A stretch of 64,000 bases of DNA. It comes from Vibrio maritimus (GTDB lineage: Bacteria; Pseudomonadota; Gammaproteobacteria; Enterobacterales; Vibrionaceae). Shown one piece after another: positions 27,966 to 37,880 of the stretch. A program made the translations under genes and the position numbers. Positions within the stretch are counted from its first letter, which is position 1. Each line of letters opens with the position of its first letter. The DNA lies in the NCBI GenBank assembly GCA_003263775.1, contig JYJJ01000019.1, positions 62,001-126,000 on the forward strand, written 5' to 3'. The notes under the pieces are model-generated. The model did not search any database, was not told where the DNA came from, and worked only from the letters and a program-made list of their open reading frames with translations.

Positions 27966-29066
27966 TTAGAACACAAAGTTAACCATGATGGTATACATGT
28001 TTGCGTCGGTGTCCGAGCCTGGTGAATCGATAAATGGTCCACTGATTGGTCGACCGTTATTATCCAACCCAAAACTCTCAAATCGCTGCCATTCTGCATT
28101 AATCGATACGTTGTATAAAACATCGTACCTCAGACCGAGTGTCCAACTATCGCCTGTCTTTCCATCATAAGCGTTGTCATCAGAAGCCTCACGATAAGTC
28201 TGACCATAAGCTATGTAAGGTGTAAATTTCTGCACTCGATAAGCAGCACTGCCATACCAAGACGAGCCTAAGTCATTTTTCTGCCCTTCAGCGGTCAGTT
28301 TCAACTGGCCAAAATCATACTCACCGCCAAGTGAATAGAGCTTAATATTTTGATCCAGTTGCCTTTGCTCATTCCATGGCGCAGGAACCTGATTGAGCTT
28401 TATGGTCTGGTCGAAATTGGAATCTAGATAGGCAAAGTTCACTCTAAAACTGTCACCAGTAAGCTGTAGGTTCGCCCCCCACATATTTTTAGTTTCAAAC
28501 TCCAACGCCACGGAAGGGTTAAAATCGACTTCATTGGTGTCTTTAAATCCAACAAACGGCGTGAGAGCCAGTTGCAACTCATCATTAATGCCATAGTTCC
28601 ATGTCACACTCGCGCCATTAAACGCGGTGATACCGAGTATGCTGTTGTATACCTCTTCATTGGGTCTGGCCATCGTGTAAGCGTGACCGACGTAGTAATA
28701 CTCAGATGCCAAAAACAAAGGCAACCTAAGACGTCCCCCTCTAAATTCAAAATCTCCAATTGAGTACCCTAAATAGGCCCACTCTAACTGAGGCTCACTC
28801 CAGTGATCTTGAGGGCGTTTAACAACCTGCACCGATGCTTTAAAGGCGTCATAAAAATAGTCTAACTGCACGCCAAATGTCGTATCACAATCAAAGCAGT
28901 TTTCATCTGACACATTGCGATTGATCATCACCGGCATATCGTTGTCAGTCCGTGCCCAAGAGGTGGAGCCAAACCCACTGATAGAAAAGTTTTCGGTAAT
29001 ATCCACCGCGGAGAATGCTGGTATTGATACCACTGCTAAGCTCATTGTAAGAAGCTGTTTTTTCAT
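27966..29066 (-). CDS. Porin-like outer-membrane protein, copy 1
   Basis: A 366-aa beta-barrel with a signal peptide (to PAFSA-VDITENF) and C-terminal MVNFVF. An early conserved pair NCFDCDTTFG may form a periplasmic or loop disulfide. It is paralogous to the barrel at 29628-30743 (shared SGFGSTSWAR, RPQDHWS/NWS, LASEYYYVG/LASEYFYVG). It is paired with the upstream half-size binding-protein gene, 5 bp away. Substrate unknown; pairing with PstS-like proteins suggests an anion. Confidence 0.75.
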   Translation of the reverse strand: MKKQLLTMSLAVVSIPAFSAVDITENFSISGFGSTSWARTDNDMPVMINRNVSDENCFDCDTTFGVQLDYFYDAFKASVQVVKRPQDHWSEPQLEWAYLGYSIGDFEFRGGRLRLPLFLASEYYYVGHAYTMARPNEEVYNSILGITAFNGASVTWNYGINDELQLALTPFVGFKDTNEVDFNPSVALEFETKNMWGANLQLTGDSFRVNFAYLDSNFDQTIKLNQVPAPWNEQRQLDQNIKLYSLGGEYDFGQLKLTAEGQKNDLGSSWYGSAAYRVQKFTPYIAYGQTYREASDDNAYDGKTGDSWTLGLRYDVLYNVSINAEWQRFESFGLDNNGRPISGPFIDSPGSDTDANMYTIMVNFVF

Positions 29067-29071
29067 TATTA

Positions 29072-29554
29072 TTAATCCTCACTCACCACATAGAGTACTT
29101 TCGCTTCACTCGGTACCGCGTCCAGCGGTGCATAACCAATTCGATTCGGTTTTTCAGTTAGCCACACCACCAGCGTGGTGACGTTAGCATTGCCGATTTC
29201 TTTTGGCGGTCTTGCCTTACCAGAGAAAGATAGGCTCGCCCAATAGGCATTCATTTGTGCCACATCTTTGCCAAGCAAGGATTGATAGAACTCAGAGCGT
29301 TCGCTAGAGGCCTCTGGCCAGTCAGAGAGCTCCACCCGTTTGCCTTGCAGTGACTTGGCCTTACCTCGATACAGCATCCTTGCCTTACTGCGGCTAAGTT
29401 CATCAAAATCTTGATTGAAAGTAAAAACGGCGTAGTCGGTCGCAGCAAAAGCGCGACTATCCGGTGGAACAAGTGCCAGACCAACAAAGAGCGTGGTCAT
29501 GGTGACCAGTATTCTAATTGGCCGAGCTTTTGGAGAAGAACTGACTAACCGCAT
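29072..29554 (-). CDS. Half-size phosphate-binding-like periplasmic protein, copy 1
   Basis: A 160-aa exported protein (signal to RAFA-ATDYAV) resembling one lobe of PstS-type phosphate-binding proteins: LSRSKARMLYRGKAKSL, then DWPEASSERSEFYQSLLGKDVAQMNAYWASLSFSGKARPPKE and IGYAPLDAVPS. True PstS proteins are twice this length. ATG 29554 fits the upstream GAGG better than ATG 29557 or the GTG at 29560. The central 70 residues are almost identical to the copy at 30743-31231. Confidence 0.75.
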   Translation of the reverse strand: MRLVSSSPKARPIRILVTMTTLFVGLALVPPDSRAFAATDYAVFTFNQDFDELSRSKARMLYRGKAKSLQGKRVELSDWPEASSERSEFYQSLLGKDVAQMNAYWASLSFSGKARPPKEIGNANVTTLVVWLTEKPNRIGYAPLDAVPSEAKVLYVVSED

Positions 29555-29627
29555 CATCACCTCTTAAGTTGACTATTTCTCAAATAGAGCTGCTCTGTTA
29601 CTTAAAACCGAATTACAGAGCATGACG

Positions 29628-30743
29628 CTAGAACACAAAGTTAACCATTAACGTGTACACACTGGCGCTGTCATCTGGTAAAGGTGTAGACGGAATAGTA
29701 ATCGTTCTTTCTGGTGCAAATGGACCTGAGCCATCATTGAGTACTTGAACATACTGATACTCCGCATTTATCGAGACGTTGCTCAACAGATCGTATCTAA
29801 CACCTAACGTCGACGTCATATTTGAGCGCTCTCCGTCTTGATAAAGCTGTCCGTATGCTATGTAAGGAGTAAACGGCGCCATTCGATAGCTGGCTAAGCC
29901 ATACCAATCCATACGCCGCGATTCTGTCTTTTGAAACTCAAAGGTTGTTTTGAGGGCACCGAACTCATATTCAGTGCCGATAGAGTATATTTTGACCGTA
30001 TTCCTTTCGGTGCCGCTAATTGGAAATGTCGCCTCATAGGGCGGAAATGGTATGGAGGCAAATGCTGTGCCCGTAGAGGTTACGTCAAACTCACCATCCA
30101 TTACCGAGAAATTCCAACGATAATAATCACCAATCAACTTTGCGTTTAACCCGTAAAGACGATCGGTTTCAAAATCGAGCTCAAAGGTTGGGCTAAACAC
30201 GACTTTATTATCGTCATTGAAGCCCACGTAAGGGGTCAACGAAAGCTGGAGTTCATCAGTTAAGTAATGATTCCACGTAACCGCAAAGCCGTTATAGCCA
30301 GTAATCCCAAGAAAAGCGCCATACACTTCTGTAGGTAGCCTTGCAAGGGTATAGGCCTGTCCTACGTAAAAATATTCAGATGCTAGATACAGAGGCAACC
30401 GTTGGCGCCCCGCTCGGATATCAAAATCACCCACTTCATAGCCAACGTATGCCCACTCCAGGGAAGGGTTGCTCCAATTGTCTTGCGGTCGTTTTACGCC
30501 TTGAACTGATGCTTTAAATCCGTTGTTGTAATAGTCCAGTTGCAAACCAAAGGTAGTGTCACAATCGAAACAGTTTTCGTCTCTGATAAAGCGATTAATA
30601 AATAACGGAGTATCGTTATCAGACCGAGCCCATGACGTAGAGCCAAAGCCACTAAATGATAGGTTTTCAGTAAGTTCAATCACGGCGTGAGCCGGTGAGC
30701 AAAGTGAAACTAAAATGATTATCTGAGACAGTTTCTTCATCAT
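29628..30743 (-). CDS. Porin-like outer-membrane protein, copy 2
   Basis: A 371-aa beta-barrel paralogue of 27966-29066, with signal peptide to PAHA-VIELTENL and C-terminal MVNFVF. It keeps the NCFDCDTTFG motif. Its ATG overlaps the stop of the upstream binding-protein gene (TAATG) and GGAGG precedes it, so translation is coupled. Divergence between the two barrels is concentrated in the second half, consistent with altered loops. Confidence 0.75.
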   Translation of the reverse strand: MMKKLSQIIILVSLCSPAHAVIELTENLSFSGFGSTSWARSDNDTPLFINRFIRDENCFDCDTTFGLQLDYYNNGFKASVQGVKRPQDNWSNPSLEWAYVGYEVGDFDIRAGRQRLPLYLASEYFYVGQAYTLARLPTEVYGAFLGITGYNGFAVTWNHYLTDELQLSLTPYVGFNDDNKVVFSPTFELDFETDRLYGLNAKLIGDYYRWNFSVMDGEFDVTSTGTAFASIPFPPYEATFPISGTERNTVKIYSIGTEYEFGALKTTFEFQKTESRRMDWYGLASYRMAPFTPYIAYGQLYQDGERSNMTSTLGVRYDLLSNVSINAEYQYVQVLNDGSGPFAPERTITIPSTPLPDDSASVYTLMVNFVF

Positions 30744-31231
30744 TACTTGCCTCCCTCAACCACATACAGCACATTAGCACCTTCAGGCAGCGCACCCAGT
30801 GGCGCATAGCCAATGCGCTCCGGCTTCTGACTTAACCAGTCAACCATGGCATCGATATTGGCGGCATCGATCTCTTTCGGCGGACGAGCTTTACCAGAAA
30901 AAGAGAGGCTCGCCCAATAGGCATTCATCTGCGCCACATCTTTTCCTAACAGTGATTGATAGAACTCCGCACGTTCCGATGAGCTTTCAGGCCAATCAGA
31001 CAATTCTACTCGCTTACCTTGCAATGATTTGGTTTTACCTCGGTACAGCATGCGCGCTTTACTTCGGCTAAGCTCGCTGAAGCTTGAGTTCATTGAAAAG
31101 ATGGCGTAAGAATCTGACGCGCTCACTTTGGGCGTGTAAAAAGAGGCTACGAATATCAACAGGGCGACCACCAACAAGCCCATGATATTTCCGAGGTTTG
31201 TGCATTCGAGCGAATGACGTTTTTTAATCAT
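30743..31231 (-). CDS. Half-size phosphate-binding-like periplasmic protein, copy 2
   Basis: A 162-aa exported protein (hydrophobic segment MGLLVVALLIFVASFYTPKVSA-SD) with the same single PstS-like lobe as copy 1: LSRSKARMLYRGKTKSLQGKRVELSDWPE and EFYQSLLGKDVAQMNAYWASLSFSGKARPPKEI. First gene of the four-gene leftward unit and divergent from the hybrid kinase gene, with only 93 bp between them. Confidence 0.75.
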   Translation of the reverse strand: MIKKRHSLECTNLGNIMGLLVVALLIFVASFYTPKVSASDSYAIFSMNSSFSELSRSKARMLYRGKTKSLQGKRVELSDWPESSSERAEFYQSLLGKDVAQMNAYWASLSFSGKARPPKEIDAANIDAMVDWLSQKPERIGYAPLGALPEGANVLYVVEGGK

Positions 31232-31324
31232 TATTATTACACTCTAGCGGATTCCTTTCCTAGACTTACGATAGATTAGTGCACAAACAGTGATGTTCAA
31301 GAATATTCACTAGGAAATCGAAAT

Positions 31325-34082
31325 ATGAATGCTTTAAACAAGATGTCGATCAAAACTCGAATCATTTTAATGGCGGTTTTGCCACTAATTGTGATTTTGG
31401 TCTTTTCCGCTTGGGAAGCGTTCCGAACACAGAGAAATCTGCAACAAATGTCTGTACTTTCTCATCAATCACAAGCACTTAGCTATCTAGAAAAGTACAG
31501 CGCGATTCTACATCAAGCACGCTTAGAAAAACTCCAAAAAACATTCGATCGTAATAAAAATGTCATATTTCCCAAATTAGACGAATGTATCGATAAATTA
31601 CAACTTGTACTAGGTAAAGCCTATTACTTATCGGATATAAATAGCGTAGAAAATACATTAGATGAACTTCGAGAAGCGCAAGCTGAAATAGAGTTTGTTG
31701 AGGATATTGAAGAGCTCGAAGAATGGAGTTCTTGGGTCGAAGAGTTGATCTCAGTTCTTATTGCCAAGCTTGAAGGCGTCAAAGTCGACACGGGTTCACG
31801 CTCGATTGAATCTCATTTAAGTGCACTGTTTACCCTAGAGTGGATACGCTTCTGGGCAACCGAAGAAAACTGGCTTATTCATTTGGACATTTATGAAGGT
31901 CATGGAGTCCATCATGAGCATCATGATGAAAGCCACCAAGCACTAGGTACTTTATTCGAAAGGCAGCAGTATCTCATTGACCGATTTTTGAATATAAACG
32001 CTGATGCCTCTCAAGTGAGTCTACTCCTCAAAACCTTCTCTGATGAGTCATTTATTAAGAGTATTCAATTTCGCGATCGCGTGTTGAATGACGAGGGGGC
32101 AAAGCCCAAACTTCCTGAAATTATTGCTGGCGTAGAGGCTTTAGATCGTCGCTTAGAGTTGATTCAACAAGCCACGAAAGAGATCAACAAGCAACTTTCC
32201 AGAGAAAAGAGCATGGGCATTAGTGCTCTCGAAACTCGATTATGGCTCACCATAGGGGTTACCTTATCTGTGATGCTAGCGCTACTTATCCTCAGCTTTA
32301 ACATCGCTCGTCGCATCATCTTTTTCCTCAACAATACTCTAGAGACATTTGAGAAGATTGAAAAACATGACGGTGCTAACGTACTCGCTTCTACAGAAGG
32401 ACACGATGAATTTAGCCGTTTTGGCGGACAGATGAATCGTCTAATAGAAGAGCGACGTGAAAACGAACGACGCATGGTAGCGGCCAAAGATGAAGCCGAA
32501 CGCGCCAATATCGCGAAAAGCTCTTTCTTAGCCAATATGTCCCACGAAATACGTACCCCGTTAAATGGCATTATCGGCATGTCAGGGATCTTGTCGGATT
32601 CCCAGCTCGATCCCGTGCAACGCGACTACCTCAACACCATTGAAACTTCATCACAGACGCTGCTGATTTTGATCAACGATATCTTAGATATCTCTAAGAT
32701 CGAGTCTGGTAACCTGCTCATCTCACTTCATAGCTCAAACTTACGTGAGATCGCCTATGACACGATCGCCATCGTGATGTCGAAAGCCAAAGAAAAGGAT
32801 CTCGATCTTCAGGTGCGCTTCACACGTGGTATGCCACACATGCTCATTATCGATGATCACCGTCTGCGCCAGATCTTAATGAACCTTATGTCCAATGCCG
32901 TCAAGTTTACCAGCAAAGGGCATGTGGGCATCAGCATAGACGTTGAGCATATTGGTGAGGATCGATGTGCGCTGACAATGGCTATCGAGGACACAGGGAT
33001 TGGTATCGATAAAGAAAAACAAGGCTCTATCTTCAAACCTTTTACCCAAGAAGACAGCTCGGTCACCCGACAGTTCGGAGGAACCGGTTTAGGGTTGGCA
33101 ATTTCCTCTCAACTGGTTGAGCTGATGGGAGGACGAATAGAGATCGACTCAGAAAAAGGCAAAGGCAGCCGCTTCTTCTTCACCATCGAGTCAGGTATTG
33201 CGCAGGAGAAAGCCCCAACGTCACCACTGTTGAATCAAACGCTATTTGTAGTCATCACCAATCAACAAGGATTCGCGCAGTCGGTAACCGATGAGCTCAC
33301 CCACTTCGGATTACAGCACCAAGTGATACACACACAGATTAGTGAAATAACGGATGTTACAAGCAACAGCATCATTATCTATTGTATGAGTGATAGCCAA
33401 AGTGCTCGTACTGACTTGATGAAACTTGGCGTCACTTGGTCTTCAACTCCTATTGTTCTAATTCAGCCACAAAATGCATCCGCAGGTGACTATCAGGGCT
33501 AATTGCTGGATTAGTCACCTACCTCTACTCGGCGCTCGATTGATTGACGCCCTCTCCAATGCGCCAAAACAACACCAAGCGCTGGGTAAATCGAGAGAGC
33601 CGAAACTCGAGATAGTTGACAGTGGCGATCCAGCAGAACATATTCGAATTAACCCGGCACAATCGACACTGCAAGAGATAGCAAAGAGTCCCGAGAACCA
33701 ATCTATCTTGCTGGTCGAAGATAATCTGGTTAACCAGAAAGTGGCCTCGTTACTACTCAAAAAGTCCGGCTATCACGTAGACATTGCCAACAACGGACAA
33801 GAAGCGTTGAACTTCTTGTGCGATGACAGCAATTACTATCACGTAGTACTGATGGATTGCATGATGCCAGTGAAAGACGGTTTTACAGCGTCAGAAGAGT
33901 TTCGACTTTATGAACAGCAATACAACAAGGCACGAACACCAATTATAGCCCTCACCGCTAGCGTACTAGATGACGACATCCAACGCTGCACCGATAGTGG
34001 CATGGATGATTACGTGTCTAAGCCCTTCAACAAGTCTGTGCTGCTAGAGAAAATCAAAACCATTAGAGAGCTACCCGAGTAA
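31325..34082 (+). CDS. Hybrid sensor histidine kinase (frame broken twice)
   Basis: Inner-membrane hybrid kinase. TM1 lies at about 12-30, a mostly helical periplasmic sensor at about 35-305 and TM2 at about 306-330, then HAMP. HisKA has the phospho-His in [10 protein letters not shown] (about 409); HATPase has [15 protein letters not shown] and [11 protein letters not shown] degenerate receiver ([16 protein letters not shown]) and a true receiver ([27 protein letters not shown]) follow. No Hpt domain is present, so a separate phosphotransfer protein is needed. Two bases are missing, near 33497 and 33522; as printed the kinase part stops at 33502. Repair gives 919 aa. It is divergent from the binding-protein/porin unit. 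Confidence 0.85.
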
Positions 34083-34130
34083 CTCCTCCTGCATTCTACG
34101 AATGCATAGATTCAACATGAGGCTTTTTAT

Positions 34131-34158
34131 GCGCTGACTTTTTCTCTAAAATCAGCGC
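34131..34158 (+). terminator. Hairpin between kinase and DUF445 genes
   Basis: Stem GCGCTGA/TCAGCGC with a T-rich loop; the following tail is only weakly T-rich, so it is a possible terminator of the kinase gene. Confidence 0.4.
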
Positions 34159-34182
34159 AACGTTTTCTATCAAGGTTGAATC

Positions 34183-34887
34183 ATGAACAAAAGCTTCATT
34201 ACCAACTTCATCGCACTTGCGCTACTTGGCGCGGGTTATCAACTGGATAATAGCTTGCTGCTATATGCAGGTCTTTTCGCCTTCTCCGGTGCTGTTACTA
34301 ACTGGCTTGCTATTCACATGCTGTTTGAGAAGGTGCCTGGGCTTTATGGCTCTGGCGTTATTCCCGCTCGCTTTGAAGATTTCAAACTGGCCATCAAAAA
34401 CCTCATGATGGAGCAGTTCTTTACCAGCGAAAATATCGACCGTTTTCTTAACAAAGAGATGAGCTCAGGTATCAACATCAACCTAGAGCCAGTTCTAGAG
34501 AAAGTCGACTTCAATCCAGCCTTTGATTCTCTGGTTGAGGTCATCGAAAACTCTCAGTTTGGAGGTATGCTCGCCATGCTAGGCGGCTCAGAAGCACTGC
34601 AACCGATGAAAGAACCATTCGTCGAGAAAATGCAGCAAGCCGTCATCGATATTAGCCAAAGTGACTCAGTCAAACAGGCGCTGATTGAGCAGCTTGAATC
34701 GCCAGCCATGCTTGATGAAGTAAAAAGCAACGTAGAAGCGATTATCGACCAACGCTTGAGTGAGCTGACACCAAAGCTAGTGAAAGAGATTGTTCAGAAG
34801 ATGATTAAAGAGCACCTGGGTTGGCTCGTCGTCTGGGGCGGCGTATTTGGTGGTGTGATTGGGGTTATTTCTTCGTTGGTGATGTAA
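34183..34887 (+). CDS. DUF445 family membrane protein
   Basis: A 234-aa protein with an N-terminal hydrophobic pair (FITNFIALALLGAGYQL, LLLYAGLFAFSGAVTNWLAIHMLFEKVPGLYGSGVIPARFEDF, the DUF445 signature), a long charged helical middle and a C-terminal transmembrane anchor (WLVVWGGVFGGVIGVISSLVM). The function of the family is unknown. Confidence 0.8.
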   Translation: MNKSFITNFIALALLGAGYQLDNSLLLYAGLFAFSGAVTNWLAIHMLFEKVPGLYGSGVIPARFEDFKLAIKNLMMEQFFTSENIDRFLNKEMSSGININLEPVLEKVDFNPAFDSLVEVIENSQFGGMLAMLGGSEALQPMKEPFVEKMQQAVIDISQSDSVKQALIEQLESPAMLDEVKSNVEAIIDQRLSELTPKLVKEIVQKMIKEHLGWLVVWGGVFGGVIGVISSLVM

Positions 34888-34910
34888 AAGTCTCTACCAA
34901 CCTCTCCAGC

Positions 34911-34946
34911 AAAAAAGTTCGACTTAGAAATAAGTCGAACTTTTTT
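34911..34946. terminator. Bidirectional terminator
   Basis: Perfect 15-bp stem AAAAAAGTTCGACTT/AAGTCGAACTTTTTT with loop AGAAAT between convergent genes. Confidence 0.9.
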
Positions 34947-34948
34947 CT

Positions 34949-35841
34949 CTACTGCTGACATACAAATTCCTCCAAAAGGCTTTGGTAAACCGCGTAATCT
35001 CGGTCGCTGAACACATTAAACACCACGCTATTAAGCTTGTTGGGATTGGCTTTAATCCATTCCACCGTCTCTTGAATCGCAATTGGTGTGGCTTGCTCAA
35101 TGGGATAGCCATACACGCCGGTTGAAATCGAACACAGCGCGATAGAGTCAATACCTGACACCTCATGAGTGATATCCAATACTGAGCGATACGAAGCGGC
35201 AAGCGTCGCCCGGTCAGCTTCTTGTACTATCCCAGAAACCACTGGACCTACCGTATGTATCACGTAGCGCGCTGGCAGATGATAACCACGAGTGATCTTC
35301 GCCTGTCCGGCGACTTCATCGTGACCTTGAATTTCCATAATGGTGTTGCAATCTCTTCGCAACTGAACACCGGCTCGATTATGGATCGCGTTATCAATGC
35401 ATTTATGTCCCGGCTGAAAACACCCGAGCATCTGATGATTGGCTGCATTCACGATGCGTCCACTTCCAACGTCGTAATATCGCCCTTCCACAAAACAATC
35501 TTGGTGTTACCGATCTTCAAGAACGGCATCGCCAACAGTGATTCTATTGAAGTCATCTCTCGCTGCTGTTTTTCTGCCATGAGCAAAGTATCAAGTGCCG
35601 CTTCACCTTTAGGGCTCAGTGCATTCGGCGCTAATAGGGTAATCGCGGCATCAATCCATTGTCGCTGCCTATTGACGTCACAATCAGCACGTTCCGGTGC
35701 TCGTATGGCTGCCAACGCAGGCTCAAGCTCGCGCCAAAGCATTTCCCTTGCCTCGCTCACCTCAAGCGCCATAGGCATTACTTGATAAGGCGTATTAAGC
35801 TCGATAGCCGATGCGTAGTCTTCTACGTTTAGCATTTTCAT
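34949..35841 (-). CDS. Zinc-dependent macrodomain ADP-ribosylhydrolase (frame broken once)
   Basis: Predicted hydrolase removing ADP-ribose from proteins. The macrodomain core is [38 protein letters not shown], then TGQAKIT-like AGQAKITRGYHLPARYVIHTVGP and SISTGVYGYP. The Cys/His arrangement C-x4-H-x-C matches the zinc macrodomains of Staphylococcus and Streptococcus. About 120 N-terminal residues form the extra helical region such proteins carry. One base is missing near 35455, so as printed the first part stops just before the core. ATG 35841 follows GGAG; the repaired protein is 297 aa. No sirtuin or lipoyl ligase gene accompanies it, unlike in firmicute operons. Confidence 0.85.
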
Positions 35842-35870
35842 CACGGCTCCAACTGAGTATTGAGAAATAA

Positions 35871-35894
35871 AAAGGGTCACTGTTGATAGTGACC
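35871..35894 (-). terminator. Terminator of the SnoaL-like gene
   Basis: Stem GGTCACT/AGTGACC with a 6-nt loop, followed on the minus strand by CTTTTTATTT. Confidence 0.7.
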
Positions 35895-35916
35895 TCCTTG
35901 GAACGATTCGGTGTGT

Positions 35917-36774
35917 TTATTGGAAACCAAACTTACCGTTGTCGTTTTTCCATTCAGATTTTGGCGGAATCACTTCAATGGTGTCCCAATGCTCAACAAT
36001 TTTTCCATTGTCGACGCGGAACAAGTCGTAAAATGCCACGTGTTGATTCATGAACTTGCCTTCACTGACGGAAAGGACAAAGTTGCCTTCACCAATAATT
36101 AAGTGGTTCGCGTCGTAAACCATCGGCATACCCGCTTCAGCCAGCGCCTTCATCGCAACGCCTAATCCACTTAAACCGTCGGCAACGCCCGTGTTGTGTT
36201 GAATGTAATCAGAGTCTTTGTCACCGATGAACATGCCAATCTTTGACATGTCGCCTCCCATAAGAATGGTCTTCACAAAATCCGTGACTAAGGCTTTGTT
36301 GGCGTCGGTTTTATCTAGGTCGGTGATTTCTGTTGCACCATCAAACTGGGTTCGACCACTTGGATTGGGCTTGGCCACCTCTTGTAGGTTATCCCAGTGC
36401 TCAACGATTAGACCATCTTCAAAGCGGAAGATGTCAAAACCGGCTTTAGGACCAAAGAAATTGTATTCCGTGTGCAGCGCTACATAATCGCCGTCTTGAA
36501 TAGTACGAATCACATTCGCTTTCGCGCTGCCTTCGGGAAGCTGCTGTAACACCTCGCCAAAGCCCGCCAGCCCATCAGCCACGCCCAAGTTATGCTGAGT
36601 GTAATTTTCAGGATTGATATAGCCGATGGCACTTTGGTCGCCAGTCTCAATGCTAGAAATGACGGCGATGGCCTTTTCGCGATTGGTCATGTCTTCTGCG
36701 TTTGCAATCGCAGTAACAGATAGGGCTGAAGCGGCTACAGCAGTCGTAGCGAATAGACGAGTAAGCTTATTCAT
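35917..36774 (-). CDS. Secreted two-repeat SnoaL-like protein
   Basis: A 285-aa exported protein (signal to AIANA-EDM) with two tandem SnoaL-like (NTF2-fold) units. Each has the same marks: YTQHNLGVADGLAGFGE and YIQHNTGVADGLSGLGV, then FDIFRFEDGLIVEHWDNLQ and YDLFRVDNGKIVEHWDTIE. The family is described as aldol-condensation-catalysing-like or stress-associated; the actual substrate is unknown. ATG 36774 is preferred over the upstream in-frame start because GAGG lies 8 bases before it and the signal peptide begins there. The divergent AraC gene at 36887 points the same way on the minus strand. Confidence 0.78.
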   Translation of the reverse strand: MNKLTRLFATTAVAASALSVTAIANAEDMTNREKAIAVISSIETGDQSAIGYINPENYTQHNLGVADGLAGFGEVLQQLPEGSAKANVIRTIQDGDYVALHTEYNFFGPKAGFDIFRFEDGLIVEHWDNLQEVAKPNPSGRTQFDGATEITDLDKTDANKALVTDFVKTILMGGDMSKIGMFIGDKDSDYIQHNTGVADGLSGLGVAMKALAEAGMPMVYDANHLIIGEGNFVLSVSEGKFMNQHVAFYDLFRVDNGKIVEHWDTIEVIPPKSEWKNDNGKFGFQ

Positions 36775-36886
36775 GTTGTTTTCCTCTTGTTGACTCGCAA
36801 ACAATAATAGGAACAAGCTCGATGGAATTCCGTGTAGAAGTGAGTCGGAAAATGGTCAATATCGAACCCAAGACACAGGTTTTCGA

Positions 36887-37765
36887 CTAAATATGAGGGT
36901 CGGCGTACTGCTTTTGGAACTGACTTGGCGTCATATCTGTTTGGTTTTTAAAGTACTTTACAAAGTTACTGGCATCTTCAAAGCCAAAATCATAGGCGAG
37001 TTGCTGAGTTGTCACACTACTCACTACCAAACGACGCTTCATTTCGATCGTCACAAACGCATCGATCATCTGCTTTGCGGTGAGATCCGTTGCCAGCTTG
37101 CAGATCTGATTGAGTGTTTTATAGGTCGTACCGATCTGCGAGGCATACCAGTTGGCGTCGCGCGTGCGTTCATAGTGGTTTTGTAGAAGATCAAAAAAGC
37201 GCGCTAACTTAACACTCTGCTCCTGCGACAGCTTATCGTGACGTTCTTCCGGTCTGAGCCTGTGCAGCATCAACGCGAAGGCAGAAAACAGATACATCAC
37301 CACTAAAGGATCTGTCTTGTCATGGGATATCTCTTTTAACACCTCATCAATGATTCGTTTGGCACTAAGGCAAGTATCACTATCTAAAGCCAATACAGGC
37401 GAGCGAGATTGATTCAGGTGCGTTGGCGTGTAGTTAGGAAGACGCATATTAGCGTGGACTTGGTCGAGAAATTCCTGGGTAAATATCACCACCTTGCCGA
37501 CTGGTTGAGAGGAAAAATCGAAGCAGTGAACCTGCTCACGGCGCACAAAGACAATACTTCCAGACTCAAATGGGTAACTCTTAAAATCGACCATATGAGT
37601 ACCCGACCCGCGTTCGATGTACACCATCATGAAAAAGGTGATGCGATGAGGGCGCTGCGGCGAGTGATCTTTGTATTCTCGTTGGTACAGAGATTCCAGA
37701 TCGAAGATCTCTAACTCCGCTTGATTAGTTTTCTTATGGTCAAAGCCTATGGTGGGTATCTGCAT
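36887..37765 (-). CDS. AraC-family regulator
   Basis: A 292-aa protein with an N-terminal cupin sensor (RITFFMMVYIERGSGTHMVDFKSYPFESGSIVFVRREQVHCFDF) and a C-terminal AraC helix-turn-helix pair (WYASQIGTTYKTLNQICKLATDLTAKQMIDAFVTIEMKRRLV and QQLAYDFGFEDASNFVKYFKNQTDMTPSQFQKQY). A very strong GGAGGATGG precedes ATG 37765. It lies upstream of the SnoaL-like gene on the same strand and may control it. Confidence 0.85.
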   Translation of the reverse strand: MQIPTIGFDHKKTNQAELEIFDLESLYQREYKDHSPQRPHRITFFMMVYIERGSGTHMVDFKSYPFESGSIVFVRREQVHCFDFSSQPVGKVVIFTQEFLDQVHANMRLPNYTPTHLNQSRSPVLALDSDTCLSAKRIIDEVLKEISHDKTDPLVVMYLFSAFALMLHRLRPEERHDKLSQEQSVKLARFFDLLQNHYERTRDANWYASQIGTTYKTLNQICKLATDLTAKQMIDAFVTIEMKRRLVVSSVTTQQLAYDFGFEDASNFVKYFKNQTDMTPSQFQKQYADPHI

Positions 37766-37880
37766 CCATCCTCCCCATGTTACTGCTTGTATTTTAGTTA
37801 AATTTTACGCGCTCCGACACTAGGCGTTTGGTCGCAATCGACAATTTTGAGTGTCATAATTGAGAGATGGTGTATTTGGT

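Noticed and set aside
33474..33530. Programmed ribosomal frameshift in the hybrid kinase
   Set aside because: No slippery heptamer with a downstream structure, and two separate one-base corrections are needed; the same deletion pattern occurs in many unrelated genes.
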